Source: Cellulosimicrobium marinum
GTDB lineage: Bacteria; Actinomycetota; Actinomycetes; Actinomycetales; Cellulomonadaceae
DNA: 64,000 nucleotides
Assembly (NCBI RefSeq): GCF_020551945.1
Contig: NZ_JAJBZH010000008.1
Span: 1 to 64,000 of the forward strand
Direction of reading: 5' to 3'
Position 1 is the first letter of the stretch, and the number at the start of each line of letters is the position of its first letter. The notes under the pieces are model-generated. The model was not told the origin of the DNA and ran no database searches. It worked only from the letters and a program-made list of their open reading frames with translations. The position numbers and the translations under genes are program-made. This document shows, piece after piece, positions 1 through 8,600 of the stretch.

Positions 1-294
1 CCATGCCCACGAGGACAAAAATTTGGCATTGACTAACAAGCACACTGTTGAGTTCTCAAACAACCGACACACACCAACTCAGCCAGACCCACCCGGGCCC
101 AACCTCGCTTGGGGCAACTTCTCAACCCTACCAGACCCTCGGAGGCGTCTCAACCTCGCTGTGAGCGAGAGGGGACCGACGTCCGAGCGCTCCGCGCGCA
201 CAGTCATGCCGACTGAGTAGTGCGGAGGAGGGTCCGGCCCCGGGACCAGCCACCGTCTCGGTGTCTGTTCCTCCCTGTCGGGCCGACGTCCAGA
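1..294 (-). other. rRNA operon leader (5' part; 16S gene lies beyond base 1)
   Basis: Read on the minus strand this stretch has the layout of an actinobacterial 16S leader. The antitermination boxA-like TTTGAGAACTCAACA is at 60-46. It is followed by the GTGTGCTTGTTAGTCAATGC block and an AT-rich stretch near 25-15, which I know from memory to precede 16S genes in this group. No protein gene is credible here, and the open frames are GC artefacts. The mature 16S gene itself is not in the window. Confidence 0.8.
125..153 (-). promoter_or_regulatory. rRNA promoter P2 (TTGAGA-17-TAGGGT)
   Basis: A second minus-strand promoter has -35 TTGAGA at 153-148 and -10 TAGGGT at 130-125, spacer 17 bp. It lies between P1 and boxA. 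Tandem promoters are usual for rRNA operons. Confidence 0.6.
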
Positions 295-324
295 ACATTA
301 CGCGGCTCTGAACGACAGGGTCAA
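295..324 (-). promoter_or_regulatory. rRNA promoter P1 (TTGACC-18-TAATGT)
   Basis: On the minus strand the -35 TTGACC is at 324-319 and the -10 TAATGT at 300-295, with an 18-bp spacer. The TGA stop codon of pxpBC (323-321) lies inside the -35 hexamer. Transcription would start near 288 and enter the rRNA leader. Confidence 0.65.
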
Positions 325-1985
325 GCCGGTCCTCCGTGACCCGGCCCACAGCGTGGCCGCACCGGGCGCAGGCGCACCGTGTCGCCGGGTCGGAGCTGCG
401 CCGCGCGGTCCGCGGAGTCCCGCGTCAGGACGCCGATCACCGGGTAGCCACCGGTCGCCGGGCGGTCGGCCAGGAACACGACGGGCCGCCCGTCGGGCGG
501 CACCTGGACCGCACCCCGCACCAGCCCCTCCGACGGCACGTCGGCGGAGCCCCGCGGGACCGCCTGCCCGTCGAGCCGCAGGGCGACCCGGTTGCTCTCG
601 GCCCGCACCGACCGCAGGGCACCGAGGGCGCGCCACGCACCGGCGTCGAACAGGCCGTCGTGCGGACCCGGCAGGACGGCGAGCTGCACGGACCGCTCCC
701 CCGGCCGGAGCGCACCGCCCTCGGACCGCACCCCGACCGGGCCGTCGACCGGCCAGCCGGCGACGTCGTGCCCGACCCGCACCACGTCGCCCGCGGCCAG
801 CGGGCGGGGGCCGAGTCCGGAGAGGACGTCGTGCGCTCGGGAACCGAGGACCAGCGGCACGTCGATCCCGCCGCGCACCGCGACGTAGGTCCGCAGGCCC
901 TGCGCCGGCGTCCCCAGCCGTAGCACGGCTCCCGCGGGGAGCGTCAGCGCCGTGTGCGCCCCGACGGGGGTCCCGTCGACCCGTGCCGGCACGACCGCAC
1001 CGGCGAGCGCGACGACGGCCTCCCGGTCGCACCGGACGCTCAGCCCCCCGAGCGTCACCTCGAGCAGCGCGGCCCCCGGGGCGTTCCCGACGAGCCGGTT
1101 GGCGAGCCCCGCGGCCCCGCGGTCCGCCGCGCCCGACGCCCCGACCCCGACGGCCCCGTACCCCGGGCGTCCGGCGTCCTCGACGAGGGTGAGCGGTCCC
1201 GGCGCCAGCACCGTGAGCGTCCGTCCGTCGCGGCTCGCGCCCCGCCCACGGTCCTCCGGTCGTGCCGCCGCGCCGACGGGTGCGCGCCCTGCCGAGGCCT
1301 GCGCACCCTCGGCGGTCGCCCGCACCGGGACGAAGCGCACCCGCGTCCCGGGGGCGACGAGCGCCGGGGGGTCGCGGTCGACGTCGAACATCCGCGCGGC
1401 CGTGCGGCCCAGGAGCCGCCAGCCGCCCGGGGACGCCGCGGGGTACACCGCGGTGAGCTCGCCCGCGAGCGCCACGGACCCGGCGGGCACGCTCGTGCGC
1501 GGCGAGTCGAGCCGCGGTGCGGCGATCACCGGGTCGACGCCGGTGAGGTAGGTGAACCCGGGTGCGAACCCGCCGAACGCGGCGTCGTAGGTCCGTGCCG
1601 TGTGCCGGGCGACGACCTCCTCGACGGTCACGCCCGCCCACGCCGCGACGTCGGCCAGGTCCGCGCCGTCGTAGGTGGTGGGGATCTCCAGGGTCGTCGC
1701 GACGCCGGCCGGGTCGGTCGCGGAGGTGGCGGCCCGGTCGGCGGCGGCGAGGCGCCAGTCGTGGACCGCGCGGGCGCGGTCCGGGCCGGTGAACCGGACG
1801 AGCACGGTGCGCGCGGCGGGGACCACGTCGAGCACCCCCGCGGGGCGGTGGTCGGCGAGCGCGCGGTGCAGGGCGTGGACGGCGGGCAGGTCGGGCAGGT
1901 CGACGAGGAACGCGGCCTCTCCGTAGGGGTGGACCGCGGCCGGGTGGACCGCGGCCCTGGGACGGTCCGACGGCGGGGACGTCAC
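321..1985 (-). CDS. pxpB-pxpC: 5-oxoprolinase subunits B and C fused (PxpBC)
   Basis: This is a 554-residue protein. Residues about 20-215 match PxpB (KipI/allophanate hydrolase subunit 1 type) and about 245-535 match PxpC (KipA/subunit 2 type, with [17 protein letters not shown] and YVAVRGG motifs). With PxpA it forms the ATP-dependent enzyme that opens 5-oxoproline to glutamate in the cytosol. The GTG start at 1985 overlaps the pxpA stop by 4 bp (GTGA), so the two are translationally coupled. Separate B and C genes are usual in many bacteria; fusion is a known variant. Older annotation would call this an allophanate or urea-carboxylase-like protein, but the pxpA partner argues for oxoprolinase. 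Confidence 0.9.
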   Translation of the reverse strand: MTSPPSDRPRAAVHPAAVHPYGEAAFLVDLPDLPAVHALHRALADHRPAGVLDVVPAARTVLVRFTGPDRARAVHDWRLAAADRAATSATDPAGVATTLEIPTTYDGADLADVAAWAGVTVEEVVARHTARTYDAAFGGFAPGFTYLTGVDPVIAAPRLDSPRTSVPAGSVALAGELTAVYPAASPGGWRLLGRTAARMFDVDRDPPALVAPGTRVRFVPVRATAEGAQASAGRAPVGAAARPEDRGRGASRDGRTLTVLAPGPLTLVEDAGRPGYGAVGVGASGAADRGAAGLANRLVGNAPGAALLEVTLGGLSVRCDREAVVALAGAVVPARVDGTPVGAHTALTLPAGAVLRLGTPAQGLRTYVAVRGGIDVPLVLGSRAHDVLSGLGPRPLAAGDVVRVGHDVAGWPVDGPVGVRSEGGALRPGERSVQLAVLPGPHDGLFDAGAWRALGALRSVRAESNRVALRLDGQAVPRGSADVPSEGLVRGAVQVPPDGRPVVFLADRPATGGYPVIGVLTRDSADRAAQLRPGDTVRLRPVRPRCGPGHGGPA

Positions 1986-2764
1986 GACGGCGGGTCCCCC
2001 GCGCCGTCCGCGAACGGCCGCACGACCACGCCCGCGTCCCCCAGGGCGGCGCGGACCGCGCCGAGCAGGTCGACCGCGCCCGGGGTGTCCGAGTGGACGC
2101 ACAGCGAGTCCGCCGCGACGGCGACCGTGGTGCCGTCGACGGCCTCCACGGTCCCCGTGGTGACGATCGCGAGGGCGCGGGCGGCCGCGGCGGCCGGGTC
2201 GTGCACGACGGCGCCCGGTCGCCCCCGCGGGACGAGCTCGCCCGAGGGGAGGTAGCCGCGGTCGGCGAACGCCTCGCGCACGACCGGCAGCCCGGCGTCC
2301 TCCGCGACGCGCAGCACCGCGGAGCCGGGCAGGCCGACGAGCGGCAGGGTGGCGTCGTAGGCGCGGACCGCGTCGACGACGGCGCGGGCCTGCGCCTCGT
2401 GCCGGACGATCGCGGTGTACAGCGCGCCGTGCGGCTTGACGTAGCGGACCCGGTCGCCCGCGAGGCGCGCGAACCCGTCGAGCGCGGCGAGCTGGTAGAC
2501 GACGTCGTCCGCGAGCTCGGAGGGTGCCACGTCGAGGAAGCGGCGGCCGAAGCCCGCGAGGTCGCGGTAGGCGACGTGCGCCCCGACGCTCACCCCCGCC
2601 GCGACGGCGTCGCGCGTGACCGTGCGCATCGTGCCCGGATCGCCGGCGTGGAAGCCGCACGCGACGTTCGCGCTGGTCACGAGGCCGAGGAGGGCGGCGT
2701 CGTCGGCGAGGATCCACCGGCCGAAGCCCTCCCCGAGGTCGGCGTTGAGGTCGATGCGCGTCAC
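1982..2764 (-). CDS. pxpA: 5-oxoprolinase subunit A (LamB/YcsF family)
   Basis: This 260-residue protein begins [15 protein letters not shown], the hallmark N-terminus of the LamB/YcsF (PxpA) family, and has the conserved ACGFHAGDP and YVKPHGALY motifs. It is the partner of the downstream PxpBC in 5-oxoproline hydrolysis. The start is GTG at 2764, preceded by a GGGGGA ribosome-binding site. It lies 28 bp after the lipoprotein gene and may be cotranscribed with it. Length is normal for the family. Confidence 0.93.
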   Translation of the reverse strand: MTRIDLNADLGEGFGRWILADDAALLGLVTSANVACGFHAGDPGTMRTVTRDAVAAGVSVGAHVAYRDLAGFGRRFLDVAPSELADDVVYQLAALDGFARLAGDRVRYVKPHGALYTAIVRHEAQARAVVDAVRAYDATLPLVGLPGSAVLRVAEDAGLPVVREAFADRGYLPSGELVPRGRPGAVVHDPAAAAARALAIVTTGTVEAVDGTTVAVAADSLCVHSDTPGAVDLLGAVRAALGDAGVVVRPFADGAGDPPS

Positions 2765-2792
2765 TCCCCCATCATGCCGCGCCGCGCCGGGG

Positions 2793-4043
2793 TCATGCCG
2801 TGTCCTCGAGGTCCGTGAGCAGGTCGACGACCTCCTCCCAGAGCGCGACGCGCGCCGCGTGCGTCGCGCCCGGATCCCCGTCCTCGGGCTCGCCGGGCGC
2901 TCCGAGGGAGTACGGGACGTACGGCGCCCACGCGACGAAGTGGCCCGCGCGCTCGACCTCCACGAACGCCGTCGGCGTGCCGGGTCCGCGGCGCTCCACG
3001 ACGTCGCGCGCGTAGGCGCAGGCGTCCCAGAGGGGGTCCGCCGTGCCGCACGCCAGGACGACAGGGCCGTCGACCGCCGCGACGTCGATCTCGGCCCGGC
3101 CCAGATCGTCCGGTCCGTCGAACGGGCACGTGTCGGTGAGCGGTGCGCCGTCGAGCGTCCACGCGGCGACGCTCGCGTCGGGGTACCCGCAGACGACGTA
3201 CCCGGACCCCGTCGGCGCGACCGCCCCGCCCACGAGGTCCGGGTGCTCGGCCGCGAGCCACAGTGCCATCTCGCCGCCGCGCGACGCGCCGAAGGTCACG
3301 ACGGCCTCCGGGTCCACCTCGGGCTGCGCGTGCAACCACGCGAGCGCGTCGAGGAACGGTTCGACCGGCACCTCCTCGAGGTCCGCGGGCTGCCCCGGGC
3401 CGCGGAAGTACGAGATGCCCAGCGCCGGGTACCCCAGGCCGGCGAGCCAGCGCGCGAACGCGGCGCCGCTGCCCAGCCCTCCCTCCGACCCGCCGAACGC
3501 GAGCACGGCGGGCCGGCGCTCGCCGTCGTCCAGATCGGCCGGGACCGCGTACTCGGCGACGAGCCCGCCGTCGGTGACCTCGCGCGTCACGACGCCGGGT
3601 GCGGACCCCGGGCGTGCGACGGTCGTCGTCGCCAGCGGCTCGCCGTCGGCGTCGGTCACCGCGAGCTCGACGTCGACCGGCCCGTCCCACGCCGCGGGGT
3701 CGGGGCGGGAACCGGCCCGCATCGCCCAGAGGGGCGCCATCGGGTCGGCGACGTCCCAGTCCCCGCTCGTGGGCGCCGTCGCCGCGAGGTCGATCCGGCC
3801 GTCGTCGGGCACCTCGAACGTCGCCTGCGAGCGGAACCGCGCGTCGTCGACCACGGCCGTCGCCGTGAGCGTGACCGGAGCGCCGGGCGCGAGATCGTCG
3901 AGCGCGACGTCGAGCGGGGCGAAGGGCCCGTCCACCTCGGTGACCTCGATCGTGGGCTCCGGTGGGACGGTGCACGACCCCAGCACGGCCACCCCGAGCA
4001 TCAGGGCAGGGATCAGGTCACGGGTCCGTCGTCCGAAGGCCAT
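2793..4043 (-). CDS. Lipoprotein with acyl-CoA thioesterase/BAAT-type alpha/beta-hydrolase domain
   Basis: The 416 residues start with a basic stretch and a lipoprotein signal ending VAVLGSC (Cys24). Residues about 28-165 resemble the beta-sandwich BAAT N-terminal domain. Residues about 170-410 form an alpha/beta hydrolase with nucleophile motif GASRGGE, an acid in CGTADPLWD and a His in AGHFVAW. Family members act on acyl-CoA or related acyl esters, but the surface location makes CoA esters unlikely, so the substrate is unknown. The gene stands just before pxpA on the same strand. The ATG at 4043 follows a CATACT box by 5 nt, so a leaderless or near-leaderless mRNA is possible. Confidence 0.75.
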   Translation of the reverse strand: MAFGRRTRDLIPALMLGVAVLGSCTVPPEPTIEVTEVDGPFAPLDVALDDLAPGAPVTLTATAVVDDARFRSQATFEVPDDGRIDLAATAPTSGDWDVADPMAPLWAMRAGSRPDPAAWDGPVDVELAVTDADGEPLATTTVARPGSAPGVVTREVTDGGLVAEYAVPADLDDGERRPAVLAFGGSEGGLGSGAAFARWLAGLGYPALGISYFRGPGQPADLEEVPVEPFLDALAWLHAQPEVDPEAVVTFGASRGGEMALWLAAEHPDLVGGAVAPTGSGYVVCGYPDASVAAWTLDGAPLTDTCPFDGPDDLGRAEIDVAAVDGPVVLACGTADPLWDACAYARDVVERRGPGTPTAFVEVERAGHFVAWAPYVPYSLGAPGEPEDGDPGATHAARVALWEEVVDLLTDLEDTA

Positions 4044-4109
4044 GACGAAGTATGGCAGGGCTCCTCACGGGCGTGCCACGTCGTCCCCGAGGACGGCGGA
4101 GGGCACGGG

Positions 4110-4115
4110 TAGGTT
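4110..4115 (+). promoter_or_regulatory. -10 box TAGGTT of a probable leaderless mRNA
   Basis: TAGGTT ends 7 nt before the GTG start at 4123, and no ribosome-binding site is present. This spacing places the transcription start at the start codon. Confidence 0.5.
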
Positions 4116-4122
4116 GGCCGAC

Positions 4123-4695
4123 GTGACCACCTCCACCGACCACCACGACCGCGCGGTGCGCGTGCGGCGCGCGACGCCCGACGACGTCCCCGCCCTCGTG
4201 GCCCTCGCCGCCCTGACCTTCCCGCTCGCGTGCCCGCCCGACGCCACGCCCGAGGCCATGGCCGAGCACGTCGCGACCCACCTCTCCCCCGAGCGCTTCC
4301 GCGGCTGGGCCGCGAGCGCCGCGCACGCGCTCCTCCTCGTGGAGCCGGACGGCCCGGGCGAGGTCGCGCCGTCGGGCTACGCGCTGCTGGTCCGCGGGGT
4401 GCTCGACGCCGAGGACGTCGCGGCCGTCGTCGGGCACGACGAGACGGTGGAGCTGTCGAAGATCTACGTCCACCCGGACGCGCAGGGGACCGGAGCCGCG
4501 GGCGCGCTCATGGAGGCGGCGCTCGCGGTCGCCGCGGAGCTGGGGCCCGGCCTCACCGTGTGGCTCGGCACGAACGGCCTCAACGCCCGCGCCCAGGCGT
4601 TCTACCGCAAGTACGGGTTCGCGCTCGTGGGCGAGCGGGCCTACGTCGTGGGCGGCGAGCGCCACGAGGACGTCGTCATGGTGCGGGGCGCCTGA
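4123..4695 (+). CDS. GNAT family N-acetyltransferase
   Basis: This is a 190-residue single GNAT domain. The acetyl-CoA loop appears as SKIYVHPDAQGTGAAGALM in the middle, followed by NARAQAFYRKYGFALVGE, the usual motif B end. It would transfer an acetyl group to an amine in the cytosol; the acceptor cannot be told from sequence. GTG at 4123 is chosen because protein similarity begins soon after it and a TAGGTT -10 box sits 7 nt before it. The gene converges on the membrane-protein gene at 4713. Confidence 0.85.
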   Translation: MTTSTDHHDRAVRVRRATPDDVPALVALAALTFPLACPPDATPEAMAEHVATHLSPERFRGWAASAAHALLLVEPDGPGEVAPSGYALLVRGVLDAEDVAAVVGHDETVELSKIYVHPDAQGTGAAGALMEAALAVAAELGPGLTVWLGTNGLNARAQAFYRKYGFALVGERAYVVGGERHEDVVMVRGA

Positions 4696-4712
4696 GCAGG
4701 TCGCCCCCAGGC

Positions 4713-5573
4713 TCAGTGGTCGTGGCCGTCCTCGGCACCGCCGCCGTGCCCGGTGTCGAGACCGCCGTCGAGCGCGTCGTCGGGGTGGACCGGGAGGAAC
4801 ACGTGCACGTGCCCCTGGCCCGCGGTGGTGGCGCGCAGGTCGAGCTGGACCGCGGCGAGGCCCCACGTGTCGACGGCGCGCGTGCGCAGGTCGCCCGCGA
4901 GGGCGTGCAGGCCCTCCACGGTCGCCGCGTCGGCGGTCGCCGCGAGCTCGAGGGCCTCGACCGAGTCGCCGAGCGTCTCCAGCGACGTGAGCATCCCGTT
5001 GCGGACGATGTTGTGCTCGGACGACCCGCTCGCCAGGGAGTCGGTCTCGTCGACCAGGCCGTCGACCGTCGCATGCCACGCGGCGAGATCCGCGGACGAG
5101 GCGTCGACCGGCTCCGAGCCGTCGACCGGGAGGACGGCGTGCATGCCGTGCAGCACGGGCACGAGCTCGGCCTGGACGTGCCGGGCGTGCTCGATCGAGG
5201 CCGTGAGGTTCTCGGCGTCCCGTGCCACCTCCGCGGCCTCGAGCTCGGCCACACGGGCCGGGTCGACGGCGAACGCACCGTCCGCGCCGTCGTCGCCGCC
5301 CCGCGTCAGCGCGAGGACGAGGACGACGACCACGGCGGCGAGGGCGAGGACGCCTGCGCCCAGCAGCGCCCAGCCGCGGGGTCCGGCACCCCGCAACCAC
5401 CGGCGCACGCGGACGTGCACCGGTGGCCGGGGCTCGGGATGGCCGGCACCACCCCGGTCGGCAGGACGGGAACGGGGCGTGGACGGCGCGGTGCGCGCCG
5501 ACCCGGCCTGTCGACCCTGCGCCGGACGTGCTCCGGCGGGGGTCGAGCGCTTCGAGGAGGTTCGCTGTGCCAT
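4713..5573 (-). CDS. Single-pass membrane protein with His-rich tail, unknown function
   Basis: From ATG 5573 the product has 286 residues. A Pro/Arg-rich cytoplasmic N-terminus of about 65 residues precedes one hydrophobic segment (ALLGAGVLALAAVVVVLVLAL). The extracellular part is helical and acidic, with many Ala/Glu/His residues, and ends HGGGAEDGHDH, which could bind a metal. I do not recognise the family. The Met at 5573 is preferred over one 27 codons upstream because it is preceded by a purine-rich AGGACGGGAACAGGA stretch. It lies downstream of the operon 1 terminator-like hairpin, so it may have its own low expression. Confidence 0.6.
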   Translation of the reverse strand: MAQRTSSKRSTPAGARPAQGRQAGSARTAPSTPRSRPADRGGAGHPEPRPPVHVRVRRWLRGAGPRGWALLGAGVLALAAVVVVLVLALTRGGDDGADGAFAVDPARVAELEAAEVARDAENLTASIEHARHVQAELVPVLHGMHAVLPVDGSEPVDASSADLAAWHATVDGLVDETDSLASGSSEHNIVRNGMLTSLETLGDSVEALELAATADAATVEGLHALAGDLRTRAVDTWGLAAVQLDLRATTAGQGHVHVFLPVHPDDALDGGLDTGHGGGAEDGHDH

Positions 5574-5625
5574 TCCTGTTCCCGTCCTGTGTCCTGAGGG
5601 TCCCGCCCGGCCGGGGAGGCCGGGT

Positions 5626-5658
5626 GCCGGTGACGGGCCGCGCGGGCCCGGCACCGGC
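5626..5658 (-). terminator. Hairpin after the ThuA-GSDH gene
   Basis: Arms 5626-5639 and 5645-5658 pair over 14 bp with one mismatch and a 5-nt loop, starting 6 bp after the stop of the upstream gene. There is no clear U-tract, so it may terminate weakly or protect the 3' end. Confidence 0.5.
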
Positions 5659-5663
5659 GGGGG

Positions 5664-8600
5664 TCAGCCGCAGCTGTGGGCGTCGTACGGCACCTCGACG
5701 GTGGCCGTCCGCTCCCCGATCGTCGCGGTGACGGTGACGGTGCCCGCCTCGACGTCCGCGGCACGCACCGCGAACGACTGGTACGCGGCCTTGCCGACCG
5801 CGACCTCGGCGAACTCCTTGGTGCCGAACGGCGTCGCCAGGGTGATCGCGGCCGCCGCCTCGTCGGCGTTCGTCGCGCGGACCGCGACGTACGCCTTGCC
5901 TGCCAGGCAGCGGACCGAGGTCTCGACCTCGACCGCGACCTCGGGCTCCTCGTCAGCCGTGGTCAGCCGGAACCAGTCGAACGCCACGGTGACGGGCGTC
6001 TGCTGCTCCGGGCCGATCGCCATGACGCCGATCGACGTCAGCGGCACGTCGTTGGTGACCGGGGCGCCGAGCGACGTCCAGTTCACCCCGCCGTCGCTGA
6101 CCCAGCCCTGGTACGTGTCCCCGGTCTTCTCGAGGCGCAGGTACCAGTAGCCCGACTCCGTGGAGTCCGCGATCTCGAGCTGGCGGTTGCCGCCGTTCCC
6201 GAACTGCGCGCCCTTCTCGGACACGAGCTCGGCGCCGAGGTTGAGCGCTGCACCCGGTGCGTTCTTCGCGACGACGTCCGCCTTGACGTAGTTGTCGTCG
6301 TCGGCGTACGCGATCAGGCCCGCGAGCTGCCACTGGTGCAGGAGCGGAGCCTTGAGCCGCGTCTCGGCGACCCAGTCACCCTCCGGTGCCGTCTGGAGGA
6401 CGACGTTGCGCGGGTCGTCGTTGTTGACGCCGTTGATGTCGCCGGGCTGCGTGGTGATGCGCAGCTCGCCGCCGGCCATGGCGACCTTCGACGAGTCGTA
6501 GCGCACGACCGCGTCCCAGCGGCAGCCGTCGAGGGCGTCGCCGTCGAACTCGTCGCTCGGCTCACGCACGCCGTCGTCGGGCTCGGCACCGCTGACGCGG
6601 ACGTAGTCGACCTTCGCGACCGTGTCTGCCGTCGCCGTGTCCCCGCCGGCCATGACGCCGAACGTGGCACCGTCCTTGACCGGGGCGGCCCCGTCCAGGT
6701 CGGTCCACGTCTCGCCGTCCGCCGAGTACGCGCCGGTGATCTGCGACCCGTCGGAGACCAGGCGCAGGAAGACCGTCGAGGGGAAGTCCTCGGTGACGGT
6801 CGCCTGGCCGTGCCACGTACGGGTCCCGCCGGTCTCGGTCTGGAACTCGAGGAAGCGGTTGCCGTTCTGGTTCTTCGTGAACGCGAGCTTGGTGTACTCG
6901 TCGTCGTCCACGTGGACCAGGAGGCCGGCGTGCTGCCACTCGCGTGCGAGCCCGGTCTCGATCTTGGTCTCGATCGTCCAGTCGCCGGCAGGAGCCGGCT
7001 GACCGAGGTAGCTGATCGGACCGGTCGCCGCCTCGTTGATGTCGCCCTGCACGACCGGCAGGACGGCGTGGCCGTCGGTGACGGAGATCGCCGCGCCCTC
7101 GGCCTGGCGGACGACCGTCCACCGGGCGTCGAGCTCGTCGCCGTCGAACTCGTCCGACGAGTGTGCGAGGCACTGCGGCGGGACGTCGTCGCCCGGCTCC
7201 TCCGGCGTGACCGGGTCGTCGTCGAACACGAAGTCCTGGAACTCCACGGCGCTCCTCGCGGTGCTGCTGTGCGCCGTGACGAACATGCCGACGTCCTGGA
7301 CGGACGCCGCACCCGGGAGGGCCTGCGGCTCCCCGATCTGCGTGAAGTTCTCGCCGTCCTTGCTCCAGTACGCCGTGTACAGGTCGCCGTCACGCACGAT
7401 CCGCACCCATGCGGGGTAGCTCGTCGTGCTGGCACCCGTCGACGTCGCGAGCTGCCCGCTCGCGTTGCCGCGCAGCCACTCGAACCCGTTCGACGGGCGG
7501 ATGCCGAGAGCGGCGTAGCCCTGCGAGCTGCCCGTCTGCGTGACGTCGTTGCGGACGATGATGCCCGCCTTCGCCGACCCGTTCGAGTTGCCCTGGCTGT
7601 TGATCTTCACCGTCGCCGACCAGTTCTCGTCGGCGTCCTGCTCGCGGTAGATGGTCGAGTACTCGTTGGTGCCCTGCCACATGTTCGCGCCGCCCGACGT
7701 GACGAGGTACCGGCCCTCGGCGAGCTGCTCGAACGTCCCGTTGGCGTTGGTGAAGGTCTGCATGCCGGCGAACAGGTCACCGACCTGCGCGACCACGATG
7801 CGTGACCGCGTGTACAGGCCCTTGTCGTTGGTGGCGACCGCGGTCAGCTCGTAGTTGTTGTCCTCGGTCACCTCCCACGTCGCCTCGTACGGGGCCTCGG
7901 TGTCCGTCCCGATGGACTCGCCGTCGACGAAGAACTCGACCTCGGTCACCGTGTTCTCCGTGTCCTCGGCCTCGGCCGTCACGGCGATCTCACCCTGCTC
8001 GAGCCGGACGCCCGCCTCGGGAGCGGTGATCCGCACCTTCGGACGGGTGGTGTCGGACACGGCCTTGCCGTCCGCCTCGATGAAGTTGAGGCGGCGCTCG
8101 CCCGCACCGGGGAACACCACGAAGAGCGTGAACGACTCCATCGGGTCGGTCATCTCGACGCGCACGTCGGTGAACGTGCCCAGGCCCGTCTCGGGGACCT
8201 CGGCAGTGCCGAGCAGCTCGCCGTCGACCGCGCCGCGGCGCAGCTCGATCGTGCCCTCCTCCGCCGACGCGACGCGCAGGTTGAGCGCCTCCACGCCGTA
8301 CAGGCTCACCGGGTCGTACGACGCCCACGCACCGTCGGCGCCGGTGACGACGGAACCGCCACCCTCGACGTCACGGCTCGGGATCGTCGTCGTGCCCTCG
8401 GAGGCCGCGTGGAACTCGGCCTCGCGCTTCTTCGGGAAGATGAGCGTGGTGTCCGAGCCGGTGAGCGCGGGCACGTCGCCCTCGCCACCGTTGTCGGTGT
8501 ACCGCGCGTCGATCACGTAGAAGACGTTCATGTCCTCGCTGTGACCGCCGCCCAGGCTCGTCTGCACGGTGCCGGTGCGGCCGCGCAACGGCTCGGCCGG

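Noticed and set aside
1-320. Small coding genes near the left edge
   Set aside because: The sequence is an rRNA leader with boxA and two promoters; open frames there have no ribosome-binding site or recognisable product.
298-1641. Long minus-strand open frame rich in Arg/Gly over the oxoprolinase region
   Set aside because: It is a shadow of pxpBC in another frame; no domain is seen and the composition is that of GC-rich antisense or offset frames.
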